Shown here piece by piece: positions 7,700 to 15,413 of a DNA stretch of 64,000 bases. Source of the DNA: Georgenia ruanii (GTDB lineage Bacteria > Actinomycetota > Actinomycetes > Actinomycetales > Actinomycetaceae); NCBI RefSeq assembly GCF_009193175.1, contig NZ_VUKE01000014.1:1-64000 (forward strand), in the 5' to 3' direction. The stretch's first letter is position 1. Every line of letters starts with the position of its first letter. The position numbers were made by a program, and so were the translations under genes. The notes under the pieces were generated by a model. That model was not told the DNA's origin. It saw only the letters and a list, made by a program, of their open reading frames with translations, and did no database searches.

Positions 7700-9594
7700 T
7701 GGTGGACGAGATCCCACGCGTTCTTGCCGGCCGGTACGAGGTGGGCGAGCTGATCGGCCGTGGTGGCATGGCCGAGGTCCACATCGGTTATGACAACCGG
7801 CTCTCGCGCACCGTGGCGATCAAGGTGCTGCGCTCCGACCTGGCCAAGGACCCCACGTTCCAGGCCCGGTTCCGCCGGGAGGCGCAGTCGGCGGCGGCGC
7901 TCAACCACCCCTCCATCGTCGCCGTGTACGACAGCGGCGAGGAGACGGTGCCGGGCCCGGGCGGTCAGTCCACCACGGTGCCCTACATCGTCATGGAGTA
8001 CGTCGAGGGCCACACCGTGCGCGCGCTGCTGGCCGGCGGCGACCCGGTGCCGATCGACGAGGCGGTCGACATCGTCGTCGGGGTCCTCAACGCCCTGGAG
8101 TACTCCCACCACGAGGGCATCGTCCACCGCGACATCAAGCCCGGGAACATCATGCTCACCCCCACCGGGGCGGTGAAGGTCATGGACTTCGGCATCGCCC
8201 GGGCCATGACCGACTCCGCGGCCACGATGACGCAGACGCACGCCGTCGTCGGGACCGCGCAGTACCTCTCCCCGGAGCAGGCCCGCGGGGAGGTCGTCGA
8301 CGCTCGCTCGGACCTGTACTCCACCGGCTGCCTGCTCTACGAGCTGCTCACCGGCCAGCCACCCTTCCAGGGCGACTCCGCCGTGGCGGTGGCCTACCAG
8401 CACGTGCGGGAGATGCCCAAGCCGCCGTCGGCCATCACGCCGGACGTGCCCGAGTCCCTCGACCGGGTGGTGCTCAAGGCGCTGGCCAAGGACCGCGACG
8501 ACCGCTACGCCGACGCCGCCCACATGCGCACGGACCTGCTCGCCGCGGTGCACGGCGGCCGCGTGGAGGCCCCCACCGTCGCCGCGTGGGGGGCGGCCGG
8601 CGCCGCGGGCGCGACCGCGGTGACCACCCCGCTGCAGGCGGCGACGGCGACCCGGCGCCTGGGCGCGCCCGTGCCCGCGGCGCCGTCCCCGGCCGCGGCC
8701 CCGCCCGGGCCGCCCGAGGAGGAGCGCCGCAAGTCGCGCTGGTGGGTCTGGCTGCTCGCCGTCCTCGCCGTGGCGGCGGCCGCCGGCATCGCCTTCATGC
8801 TGCTCAACCCGGCCAACCACGAGCCCCCGCCCCCGCAGACCGTGGCCGTGCCCCAGATGGCCGGCCTGGACCAGAGCGCCGCCCGCGCGGCGCTGACCCA
8901 GGCCGGGCTGAAGGCGAACATCGTCGACCCGGTGCCCTCCGACACGGTGCAGCCCGGGTTGTTCGTCGAGTCCGACCCGGCGGTGGGGACCGAGGTGAAG
9001 GTCGACTCCACCGTGAACCTCGCGTTCTCGTCCGGGCCGAACGCCGTCGACGTGCCCAACGTCGCCGGCATGACCCAGGACCAGGCCGCGGCGGCGCTCA
9101 AGGCGGCCGGCCTGGCGGTCGGCACGGTGAGCCAGGCCAACGACCCCTCGGTCAAGATCGGCGACGTCATCAGCACCGACCCGGCCGCGAAGTCCTCCGC
9201 GGCGCCCGGGACGCCCGTCAAGCTCACCATCGCCAGCCCCAACGCTGACCTGCCCGACCTCACCAACAAGACGGAGGAGGAGGCCTCGGGCATCCTGCGG
9301 TCGCTCGACCTCGGCGTGCGCATCGAGACCGTTCCCTCCGGCGACTTCCCGGCCGGCACGGTGCTCGAGCAGTCCCGCCCGGCCGGCGTCGTCGCCCGCG
9401 GCGAGACCATCACGCTGAAGGTGGCCACCGAGGCGCAGAACGCGCCCTCGCCCTCACCGTCCCCGTCGGACACCGGCAAGCCGACCGACAAGAAGTCCGA
9501 CAGGAACTCGGACAAGAACACCGACGGCGGCACCGACGGCAACACCAGCGGCAATCCCGCCCGGGACTTCTTCGACGGCCAGCTCGGCGGCTGA
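7699..9594 (+). CDS. pknB: PknB: PASTA-domain Ser/Thr protein kinase
   Basis: This 631-residue kinase senses cell-wall fragments and lipid II. The kinase domain is at about 10-275 (GRGGMAEV, Lys42, HRDIKPGN with Asp145, DFGIA, GTAQYLSPEQ). One transmembrane helix lies at about 347-368. Three PASTA repeats follow, starting near 382 (VPQMAGL), 450 (VPNVAGM) and 515 (LPDLTNK), then a hydrophilic Ser/Lys/Asp/Asn-rich tail. M. tuberculosis PknB has four PASTA repeats, so this one has one fewer. Two tandem GTG codons (7699 and 7702) could start translation. It ends the operon before a shared terminator. Likely substrates in the window are FhaB, MurJ and CrgA; this is inference from mycobacteria. 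Confidence 0.97.
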   Translation: MVDEIPRVLAGRYEVGELIGRGGMAEVHIGYDNRLSRTVAIKVLRSDLAKDPTFQARFRREAQSAAALNHPSIVAVYDSGEETVPGPGGQSTTVPYIVMEYVEGHTVRALLAGGDPVPIDEAVDIVVGVLNALEYSHHEGIVHRDIKPGNIMLTPTGAVKVMDFGIARAMTDSAATMTQTHAVVGTAQYLSPEQARGEVVDARSDLYSTGCLLYELLTGQPPFQGDSAVAVAYQHVREMPKPPSAITPDVPESLDRVVLKALAKDRDDRYADAAHMRTDLLAAVHGGRVEAPTVAAWGAAGAAGATAVTTPLQAATATRRLGAPVPAAPSPAAAPPGPPEEERRKSRWWVWLLAVLAVAAAAGIAFMLLNPANHEPPPPQTVAVPQMAGLDQSAARAALTQAGLKANIVDPVPSDTVQPGLFVESDPAVGTEVKVDSTVNLAFSSGPNAVDVPNVAGMTQDQAAAALKAAGLAVGTVSQANDPSVKIGDVISTDPAAKSSAAPGTPVKLTIASPNADLPDLTNKTEEEASGILRSLDLGVRIETVPSGDFPAGTVLEQSRPAGVVARGETITLKVATEAQNAPSPSPSPSDTGKPTDKKSDRNSDKNTDGGTDGNTSGNPARDFFDGQLGG

Positions 9595-9645
9595 CCCCCG
9601 CCCGGCGCGGTGCGACCCACCCCGCCGGCGCCGTCGCCCACCGGA

Positions 9646-9678
9646 TTCGGCCCGCTCCCGCGACGGGGGCGGGCCGAA
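9646..9678. terminator. Bidirectional terminator between pknB and pabA
   Basis: A 15-bp GC-rich stem (9646-9660 with 9664-9678, one G-T wobble) with a CGA loop lies between two convergent genes. Confidence 0.8.
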
Positions 9679-9682
9679 CCCG

Positions 9683-10300
9683 TCAGCGGTGGACCAGCGG
9701 GGCCAGGCCGGCCGAGCGGGCCACCGCGCCCTCGTCGCCGGTGGCGGCCAGCCAGTTCGCGAGCAGCCGGTGCCCGCCCTCGGTGAGCACGGACTCGGGG
9801 TGGAACTGCACCCCGTGCAGCGGCAGCGTGCGGTGCTGGAGCCCCATGACGATGCCGTTCGCCGTGGTCGCGGTGATCGCGAGCTCGTCCGGCACGGTGT
9901 CCCGCACGACGGCGAGGGAGTGGTACCGGGTGGCGGTGAACGGGCGGGGCAGGCCCGCGAAGACGCCTGCGCCGTCGTGCTCGACCCGGGAGGTCTTGCC
10001 GTGCATGAGCTCGGGCGCGTGGCTGACGACGCCGCCGAAGACCTCGCCGAGGGCCTGGTGGCCGAGGCACACGCCGAGCATGGGCAGCGCCCGCGCCGCG
10101 CATGCCTCGATGACCTCGAGCGAGGCGCCGGCCTCCTTCGGGGTGCCGGGGCCGGGGGAGACCAGCACGCCGTCGAAGCCGTCCAGCGCCGGGACGGCGT
10201 CGTTGCGGGCCACGGTCGTGGTGGCGCCGAGCTGCTGGAGGTAGCCGACGATGGTGTAGACGAAGCTGTCGTAGTTGTCGACCACGAGGATGTGGGTCAC
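9683..10300 (-). CDS. pabA: PabA/TrpG: glutamine amidotransferase of aminodeoxychorismate/anthranilate synthase
   Basis: This 205-residue class I glutamine amidotransferase hydrolyses glutamine and passes ammonia to PabB or TrpE. The N-terminus (ILVVDNYDSFVY) and SPGPGTP motif are typical. The nucleophile is Cys78 in GVCLGHQALGE, and the catalytic His-Glu pair is in GVQFHPESVLTEGG. The synthase partner is not in the window, so folate versus tryptophan use cannot be decided. The same gene sits next to pknB in many actinobacteria, where it is called trpG or pabA. A class E sortase gene, often found beside it, is absent here. Confidence 0.93.
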   Translation of the reverse strand: MTHILVVDNYDSFVYTIVGYLQQLGATTTVARNDAVPALDGFDGVLVSPGPGTPKEAGASLEVIEACAARALPMLGVCLGHQALGEVFGGVVSHAPELMHGKTSRVEHDGAGVFAGLPRPFTATRYHSLAVVRDTVPDELAITATTANGIVMGLQHRTLPLHGVQFHPESVLTEGGHRLLANWLAATGDEGAVARSAGLAPLVHR

Positions 10301-10349
10301 TGAGTCGCCTCCGGGACGAAGAAGGGGAACGGGGCCGTCACGCGCACGG

Positions 10350-11168
10350 TCATGCCGCCGGGTCCGCGCCGGCGGGCACCCGGGCGTGGGTCAGGGTGAG
10401 GGGGCCGGCATACGGAGGGGCCTCGACCGTCGTCGCACGCACCGACCAGCCCAGCCGGATGGCCTGGACGTAGTCGAGGTAGGTCTGCACGTCGGGGGAG
10501 TCCAGCAGCGTGCTGCGCAGCTTCGCCGGGTCGCCGATCGCCTCGATCCGGTAGGGCGGGGAGTAGGTGTGCCCGGCGATGTGGAGCACGTTGCCCACGC
10601 AGCGCACGCCGGTGGTGGACATCACCCGGTGTCCCTGCACGGTCATGGCCTCCGCGCCGCCGGCCCACAGGGCGTTCATCACGGCCTCGACGTCCTGCTG
10701 GTGCACGACCAGGGCGTCCGGCGGCAGGCTCGCCGCCAGCCCGTCGGTCTGCTGCGGGGCGTCCCACAGCTCCACGGACAGCCCCGGCCCCTCCAACGCC
10801 CCCTGGCCCGCCGCCTGCGCCGTCAGCTGGTTGACCGCGCCGCCCCCCGGGTCACGCGCCGCGCGGCGCACGTAGGACGCGACCTCGCCGCGCAGCTCGG
10901 CGTTCTCCTGCTCGAGCCGCTCGAGCCGGGCGGTCTCGGCGCGGGCGAGGCCCTCGAGGTCCTCGGGGTGACGGTCCGCGTCCCCGGCGAAGACCTGGGC
11001 GTTGGTGGCGAACAGGAGGCCGGCGAGCAACGCGACGACACCGGTGGCCACCGAGGACCGCCGCAGGCGCGACCGCCACCGGCGGGCCGGCGTCGGCCCG
11101 CCGCGGGGGTCCGGCTCCGGCTCGGGCCGCGGCTCTCGGGGCGCCGGCGGTCGCGGACCGTCGTTCAT
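10350..11168 (-). CDS. DUF881 family membrane-anchored protein
   Basis: The 272-residue protein has a Pro/Arg-rich cytoplasmic N-terminus and one transmembrane helix (about 38-58). A coiled-coil-like segment (about 68-100, LERLEQENAELRGEV) precedes the DUF881 domain, with the GPGLSVELWD and IGNVLHI-like features of the family (here VGNVLHIAGHTYSPPY). The same family occurs beside crgA and pabA across actinobacteria (for example next to Rv0011c). Its biochemical role is not established. Proximity to crgA and the pkn genes suggests a part in division or envelope growth. It lies 49 bp from pabA and is probably co-transcribed with it. Confidence 0.88.
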   Translation of the reverse strand: MNDGPRPPAPREPRPEPEPDPRGGPTPARRWRSRLRRSSVATGVVALLAGLLFATNAQVFAGDADRHPEDLEGLARAETARLERLEQENAELRGEVASYVRRAARDPGGGAVNQLTAQAAGQGALEGPGLSVELWDAPQQTDGLAASLPPDALVVHQQDVEAVMNALWAGGAEAMTVQGHRVMSTTGVRCVGNVLHIAGHTYSPPYRIEAIGDPAKLRSTLLDSPDVQTYLDYVQAIRLGWSVRATTVEAPPYAGPLTLTHARVPAGADPAA

Positions 11169-11327
11169 GGTCCTCCTCCCGCCGCGCGGCGCCCCGAGTT
11201 CACCGGACGTTCCTGCGGCGACGATACGCTAGGACGCGGTCGCGCCGCCGGGCGCGTCCACACGAGCGCGCCGGTCGTCCGGCACACAGGTGGTGCCCCT
11301 CCGGGGCCGTACCCGCGAGGAGATCCG

Positions 11328-11576
11328 ATGCCCGAGTCGAAGAAGCGCAAGAAGACCACCGAGGCGCGGCCGGAGGCCCGCCCCGCGGTCGCGAAGCCGA
11401 GCCCGAGCTGGTGGGCGCCCACGATGGTCGTCCTCATGGTGCTCGGCCTCGTCGCCGTCGTCCTCACCTACCTCACCCAGGGCACCCTGCCGGTGCCGGG
11501 CCTGGGCAACTGGAACCTGGCCATCGGTTTCGGGGTCATGCTCGTGGGGTTCTTCATGACGCTGCGCTGGCGCTGA
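11328..11576 (+). CDS. crgA: CrgA: cell division protein
   Basis: This is an 82-residue membrane protein with a Lys/Arg-rich N-terminus and two transmembrane helices (about 31-53 and 62-79), ending MTLRWR. The WWAPTM segment before helix 1 and the PGLGNWNL loop between helices are characteristic. CrgA regulates Z-ring dynamics in Streptomyces and recruits septal peptidoglycan enzymes in mycobacteria. The ATG at 11328 follows a purine-rich GAGGAGA site. It is divergent from the DUF881 gene. The short hydrophilic N-terminus is a typical target for the nearby kinases, which is inference. Confidence 0.96.
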   Translation: MPESKKRKKTTEARPEARPAVAKPSPSWWAPTMVVLMVLGLVAVVLTYLTQGTLPVPGLGNWNLAIGFGVMLVGFFMTLRWR

Positions 11577-11588
11577 CGCCACCGCCTC

Positions 11589-11627
11589 GAAGGGCAGCCA
11601 GGCACCGGGGGTGCTCGGCTGCCCTTC
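11589..11627 (+). terminator. Terminator downstream of crgA
   Basis: An 11-bp perfect stem (11589-11599 with 11617-11627) encloses a smaller stem-loop. It starts 12 bp after the crgA stop codon. Confidence 0.8.
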
Positions 11628-11748
11628 GTCGTCCCTGCCGGCGCCTTGCCTGCCACCGCCGTGCGCCGCGGGAGCGGCCCACCGAGCGGCCCGACCGTGC
11701 CGCCCGTCCGCGCCGTCCCCACCTGGGGACAGCCATCCCACCGGTGAA

Positions 11749-11930
11749 TCCCCAGGTGTGCACACCGCTGGGGACAACTACACGGCTGTCATTATCCCCA
11801 GGTGTGCACAACCCTGGGGATGACGCCGGTTTCGGCCCCCTCCCCAGGTGGGGGAATACCTGTGGAGGATGCCGCCTCCGTCATCCACATCTGTGTGCAC
11901 AGCTGGGGATAACTACACGGCTGTAAGTTC
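11749..11930. repeat. Four-unit 45-46 bp tandem repeat with DnaA-box-like sequences
   Basis: Units start at 11749, 11795, 11841 and 11886. The first three begin TCCCCAGGTG at exact 46-bp spacing. Units 1, 2 and 4 share GTGTGCACA at 11756, 11802 and 11893. Units 1 and 4 share AACTACACGGCTGT at 11776 and 11911. A degenerate copy may precede at about 11703. Within units, TCCCCAG and CTGGGGA form an inverted repeat around the palindrome TGTGCACA. Several nonamers resemble DnaA boxes: TTGTCCCCA (minus, 11769-11777), TTATCCCCA (11793-11801), TCATCCACA (11881-11889) and TTATCCCCA (minus, 11904-11912). The rest of the 11628-12048 interval holds only a terminator. No protein is encoded. Confidence 0.85.
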
Positions 11931-11990
11931 GGCGACCGCGGCCGCCCGCCGGCGCCGCCCGCCGCACGACGGCGGGGTCGGGCGCCACAC

Positions 11991-12034
11991 GCACGAGCGG
12001 GACGCCAGGCCGGGTGCCTGACGTCCCGCTCGTG
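11991..12034 (-). terminator. Terminator of the rhomboid gene
   Basis: A 13-bp stem (about 11992-12004 with 12022-12034) and a 17-nt loop lie 15 bp beyond the rhomboid stop codon on the minus strand. Flanking bases extend the pairing. Confidence 0.8.
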
Positions 12035-12048
12035 GGTGCGTGGGGGCC

Positions 12049-12897
12049 CTACACCATGGCGTACCGGGCCGCGGCGAGGACGACGAGCAGCGCGAGGACG
12101 ACCGCCGTCGTCGCGACGCTGACGATGGCGCGCCGCTCGCGCGGGGCGTACACGTAGCCCAGCGCGAGCAGGGCCCCGGTCACGGCCCCGCCCAGGTGGG
12201 CCTGCCAGGAGACGTTGCTGACGATGAAGCCCAGCGCGAAGTTCAGCGCGATGAGGACGAGGATCTGCGTCGCGTCCCGGCCGAGCCGGCGCAGCACGAA
12301 GAACGTGGCCGAGAAGAGACCGAAGACGGCGCCGGAGGCGCCCACGACCGCCGTCACCCACGCGAAGCCGGCGGGGTTGGCGAGCAGGAGCACCGCCACC
12401 GAGCCCCCGATGGCGGAGATGAGGTAGAGCGCGGCGTAGCGCCACCGGCCCAGGGCCGGCTCGACGATGCTGCCGACGATCCACAGGGCGTACATGTTCA
12501 GCGCCAGGTGCAGGATGCCGGCGTGCAGGAACGCCGCCGTGACGAACCGGTAGGGCTCGCTGGCGCCGACGGCCGGCGCGAAGGCGAGAGCAGAGCGCAG
12601 GCCCCCGCCGACGAGCATCTCGAGCAGGTACAGCGCGACGCAGACGCCGATGATCGTCAGGGTGACCACCGGGCGCCCGTGCGTCACCCGCCCGCCGAAG
12701 ACGGTGCGCACGGCCGGGGTGCGGGCGTGGGCCTCGCGCACGCAGTCGACGCACTGGATGCCCACCGCCGCGGGGCGCTGGCACTGGGCGCAGGCGGGGC
12801 GCCCGCACCGTTGGCAACGCACGTAGGACACGACGCCGGGGTGGCGGGGGCAGACCGGCACCTCGGTGCCGGCCTGCCCCGGGATCTGCTCGCTCAT
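12049..12897 (-). CDS. Rhomboid family intramembrane serine protease with N-terminal zinc-binding motif
   Basis: The protein has 282 residues. The first about 60 contain a B-box-like Cys/His cluster (CPRHPG, CQRCGRPAC, CQRP, CVDC). Six to seven membrane segments follow. The catalytic serine is in GASGAVFGLF and the catalytic histidine in WQAHLGG, the standard rhomboid dyad. HAGILHLALNM before helix 2 is also a family signature. Rhomboids cleave transmembrane helices of other membrane proteins; the substrate here is unknown. It is downstream of ppiA (18 bp) in the same direction, an arrangement widely conserved in actinobacteria. Confidence 0.94.
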   Translation of the reverse strand: MSEQIPGQAGTEVPVCPRHPGVVSYVRCQRCGRPACAQCQRPAAVGIQCVDCVREAHARTPAVRTVFGGRVTHGRPVVTLTIIGVCVALYLLEMLVGGGLRSALAFAPAVGASEPYRFVTAAFLHAGILHLALNMYALWIVGSIVEPALGRWRYAALYLISAIGGSVAVLLLANPAGFAWVTAVVGASGAVFGLFSATFFVLRRLGRDATQILVLIALNFALGFIVSNVSWQAHLGGAVTGALLALGYVYAPRERRAIVSVATTAVVLALLVVLAAARYAMV

Positions 12898-12915
12898 GGT
12901 GCTGGGCGGCCGCCG

Positions 12916-13437
12916 CTACTCGGTGACGGTGACCGAGGTGATGGTGATGTCCTCCACCGGCCGGTCGTTGCGCCCGGTGGCGGTCGCGCCGATCGTGTCG
13001 ACGACGGCGCGCGAGGCGGGGTCGGTGACCTTGCCGAAGATGGTGTGCTTGCCCTGCAGCCACGTGGTCGGCGCCGTGGTGATGAAGAACTGCGAGCCGT
13101 TGGTGCCCTTGCCCATGCGCTTGCCGGCGTTGGCCATGGCAAGCACGTACGGCTCGGTGAAGTTCAGCTCGGGGTGGATCTCGTCGTCGAAGGTGTACCC
13201 CGGGCCGCCGGTGCCGGTCCCCAGCGGGTCACCGCCCTGGATCATGAAGTTGGGGATGACGCGGTGGAAGATCACGCCGTCGTACAGCGGCCGGCTGGTC
13301 TCCTCGCCGGTGCTGGGGTCGGTCCAGGTCCGCTTGCCCGTGGCCAGCTCGGTGAAGTTCTTGACGGTCTTGGGGGCGTGGTCGGGGTACAGCTCGACGG
13401 TGATGTCGCCGGCGGTGGTGTGCAGAGTCGCTTCCAT
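12916..13437 (-). CDS. ppiA: PpiA: cyclophilin-type peptidyl-prolyl cis-trans isomerase
   Basis: This 173-residue single-domain cyclophilin catalyses proline isomerisation during folding. Family motifs are GVIFHRVIPNFMIQGGDPLG (active-site Arg and Phe), MANAGKRMGKGTNGSQFFIT and LQGKHTIFGKV. There is no signal peptide, so it is cytoplasmic. The start at MEATLHTTAG gives the normal domain boundary; a longer ORF extending to 13473 is not supported. It is probably the first gene of a two-gene unit with the rhomboid protease. Confidence 0.95.
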   Translation of the reverse strand: MEATLHTTAGDITVELYPDHAPKTVKNFTELATGKRTWTDPSTGEETSRPLYDGVIFHRVIPNFMIQGGDPLGTGTGGPGYTFDDEIHPELNFTEPYVLAMANAGKRMGKGTNGSQFFITTAPTTWLQGKHTIFGKVTDPASRAVVDTIGATATGRNDRPVEDITITSVTVTE

Positions 13438-13611
13438 GCCCCGATCCTCGCACGCGCCGCGGGCGCGGGGCACGGCCCGTGGGCGCGGGGCACCGCGTCA
13501 GACCCCGCGCACGTGCTGGCGAAACCGTGCAAGATGGGGGAGGAGTGGCGGCGCCGCCAACCGGGCCGCGCCCCGATTCGAGATGTCCGGCGAAACGAGC
13601 GAGGAGAGCAG

Positions 13612-14499
13612 ATGTCGCGCAAGAGCAAGGCCAGCGAGGTCAAGACCCGCAAGGCACGCAAGCAGGCTGCCACCGCCCTCGGCGCCGTGGGCACGGGCCT
13701 GGCGGCCAAGCAGGCCGTGCAGCTCGCCGAGCAGGCGACCCAGGCCGGCAAGCAGGCCCTGCACCTCGCCGAGCAGGGTAAGGAGTGGGCCAGCCCGCGC
13801 GTGGAGGCCGCCGCCGCCTGGGCGACGCCGCGCGCCGAGAAGGCCTGGCACGAGACCGTCAAGGTCACCGCGCCGAAGATCGAGGCGGCCGCGGAGAAGG
13901 TGCGTCCCGCCGTCGACACCGCCTACGAGAAGATCGTCGACGACTACCTGCCGCGCGTGGAGAAGGCGATGCACGAGGCCGCCGAGGCGGCCGCCGGGCA
14001 CGACGCCGTGGCCGTCAAGGCGACCAAGGCCAAGACGGCGGCCCTCAAGGCCCTGGCCGAGCCGCCGGCCAAGAGCCGCGGCGGGGTGGCCAAGACCGTG
14101 GGCTGGGTGCTCGTGGGCACCGCGGCCGCCGGGACGGCGTACCTGCTGTGGCGGCGGAGCCAGCCGGTCGACGACCCGTGGGCCGAGGAGTACTGGGAGG
14201 ACACCACCGTCACCTCGCCGGCCGCCACGAAGGGCGGCGCGGCCGGCACGGGCGGCATGGGCGAGAAGGTCGCCCACGCGGCGAGCGGGGTCAAGGAGAA
14301 GGCGGCCTCCACCGCCTCGTCCGCCGGGGCGAAGGCCTCCGAGGCCGCCCACAAGGCCGCCGACACCGTGCGCAAGGGCGGCGACAAGGCCAAGGAGGCC
14401 AGCGAGCAGGCCGCCGCCGGCGCCGAGGCCGCCGGGGAGACCGCCGCGGCGAAGGCGGACGAGGCCGCCGGCAAGGCGGGGGACACGCCCGGCGCCTGA
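13612..14499 (+). CDS. Helical, Ala/Lys-rich membrane-anchored protein (DUF5324-like)
   Basis: The 295-residue protein is dominated by Ala, Lys and Glu. Residues 1-155 form long amphipathic helices with repeated AEQATQAGKQAL-like heptads. One transmembrane helix sits at about 163-181 (VGWVLVGTAAAGTAYLLW), followed by RRSQPVDDPWAEEYWED and a late-embryogenesis-abundant-like helical tail (EKAASTASSAGAKASEAAHK). Streptomyces carries a DUF5324 protein of similar composition and position, so the match is by context and composition, not proven homology. An envelope or nucleoid-scaffold role is possible. The ATG at 13612 has GAGGAGAG upstream. It is divergent from ppiA. Confidence 0.75.
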   Translation: MSRKSKASEVKTRKARKQAATALGAVGTGLAAKQAVQLAEQATQAGKQALHLAEQGKEWASPRVEAAAAWATPRAEKAWHETVKVTAPKIEAAAEKVRPAVDTAYEKIVDDYLPRVEKAMHEAAEAAAGHDAVAVKATKAKTAALKALAEPPAKSRGGVAKTVGWVLVGTAAAGTAYLLWRRSQPVDDPWAEEYWEDTTVTSPAATKGGAAGTGGMGEKVAHAASGVKEKAASTASSAGAKASEAAHKAADTVRKGGDKAKEASEQAAAGAEAAGETAAAKADEAAGKAGDTPGA

Positions 14500-14533
14500 C
14501 CGACACCACCAGCCGACCGCCCGGCATCACACC

Positions 14534-14561
14534 AGGGCCCCCGACGCGTGTCGGGGGCCCT
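14534..14561. terminator. Bidirectional terminator
   Basis: A 12-bp perfect stem (14534-14545 with 14550-14561) and a GCGT loop lie between two convergent genes. Confidence 0.85.
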
Positions 14562-14618
14562 CGTGTCGTCCTTGGCGGCGGCGGCGGCGGGCGGGCGTTG
14601 GTACCGGTCGCGCCGGCC

Positions 14619-15080
14619 TCAGTGCAGGTCGCGCAGTGGCCAGGCCGCGTAGGCGGCCTCGGCCTCGGCGAGGACGGCCGGCGCGACGGTGGCGACCGGC
14701 CGGAAGCTGCCGACCAGCGGCTCGCCCTCGGGCCCGCGCCCGACCTCCTCGCCGGTGAGGAGCCAGGCCAAGTGGCCCTTGCCGCCGGAGAGCAGGTACG
14801 CGTGGCGGACGAGCTGGCGCGCCACCCACAGCCGCGGGCCGGCCGGCCACCACGGCTCCGGGCGCAGCGCCCAGACCGGCAGGCCCGGCAGCAGGCAGCC
14901 GCTGTCGGCGTCGCGCATGCCGCTGTACCGGTCCGTCCGGGGCCCGGGGCTGATGCGCAGGTATGCCTCCCCACAGCCCCGGAGCACGTCCAGAACCTGC
15001 TCGAGGGTGGTGAGGCCGGGCAGGGCCTCGGTCTCCGGAGCCGGTGCGGGGCGGGCGAGCGGAGCTGCGGCGATCATCAT
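14619..15080 (-). CDS. DUF6098-like hypothetical protein
   Basis: This is a 153-residue soluble protein of unknown function. Recognisable stretches are the N-terminal LTTLEQVLDVLRGCGEAYLRISPGP, then DSGCLLPGLPVWALRPEPWW and LVRHAYLLSGGKGHLAWLLTGEEVGRGPEGEPLV. They resemble the DUF6098 family of actinobacteria. No catalytic motif or membrane segment is visible. The start is one of two tandem ATGs at 15080/15077, preceded by GGAGGACC on the minus strand. A perfect palindrome CGACACATGTCG lies 54 bp upstream (15134-15145) and might be an operator. The gene is monocistronic. Confidence 0.7.
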   Translation of the reverse strand: MMIAAAPLARPAPAPETEALPGLTTLEQVLDVLRGCGEAYLRISPGPRTDRYSGMRDADSGCLLPGLPVWALRPEPWWPAGPRLWVARQLVRHAYLLSGGKGHLAWLLTGEEVGRGPEGEPLVGSFRPVATVAPAVLAEAEAAYAAWPLRDLH

Positions 15081-15281
15081 GGTCCTCCGACTTGTGCGTC
15101 GTCGTGGTGTGGGGTGTGACCAAACCGTAACAATCGACACATGTCGTTGACAGGACTTTCGTCACTCGCCCCCGTCGTCGGCGCACGTCGCCGGGCCCTC
15201 GACGACGGCCACCGCAGGACTCGACCGGCGCCCCGCGCGGACCACCGCCTGGCGTCACGCGGCCGGAAGCGGGGACGGGAA

Positions 15282-15309
15282 AGGGCCCCGACCGTGCGGT
15301 CGGGGCCCT
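15282..15309 (-). terminator. Terminator of the tRNA-Ala gene
   Basis: A 12-bp perfect stem (15282-15293 with 15298-15309) with a GTGC loop starts 5 bp past the tRNA-Ala 3' end. A TTTC run follows on the minus strand. Confidence 0.85.
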
Positions 15310-15314
15310 CGTGG

Positions 15315-15387
15315 TGGAGCCAACGGGACTCGAACCCGTAACCCCCTGCTTGCAAAGCAGGTGCGCTACCAATTGCGCCATGGCCCC
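15315..15387 (-). tRNA. tRNA-Ala (anticodon TGC)
   Basis: A standard 73-nt cloverleaf on the minus strand. The acceptor stem is GGGGCCA with TGGCTCC, the anticodon stem CCTGC/GCAGG encloses TTTGCAA with TGC as anticodon, and the T arm contains GGTTCGAGTCC. It is downstream of tRNA-Ile with a 45-codon gene between them. Confidence 0.97.
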
Positions 15388-15413
15388 CGGGGCGCCGTGG
15401 CGCCAGGTGCGCC

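Noticed and set aside
11749..11930. Possible CRISPR array
   Set aside because: The units are imperfect, contiguous without unique spacers, only four in number, and no cas gene is nearby. It is a tandem repeat with palindromic cores.
12040..13611. N-terminal extension of the helical protein at 13612
   Set aside because: The extension is antisense to the rhomboid and ppiA genes. A strong ribosome site precedes the ATG at 13612.
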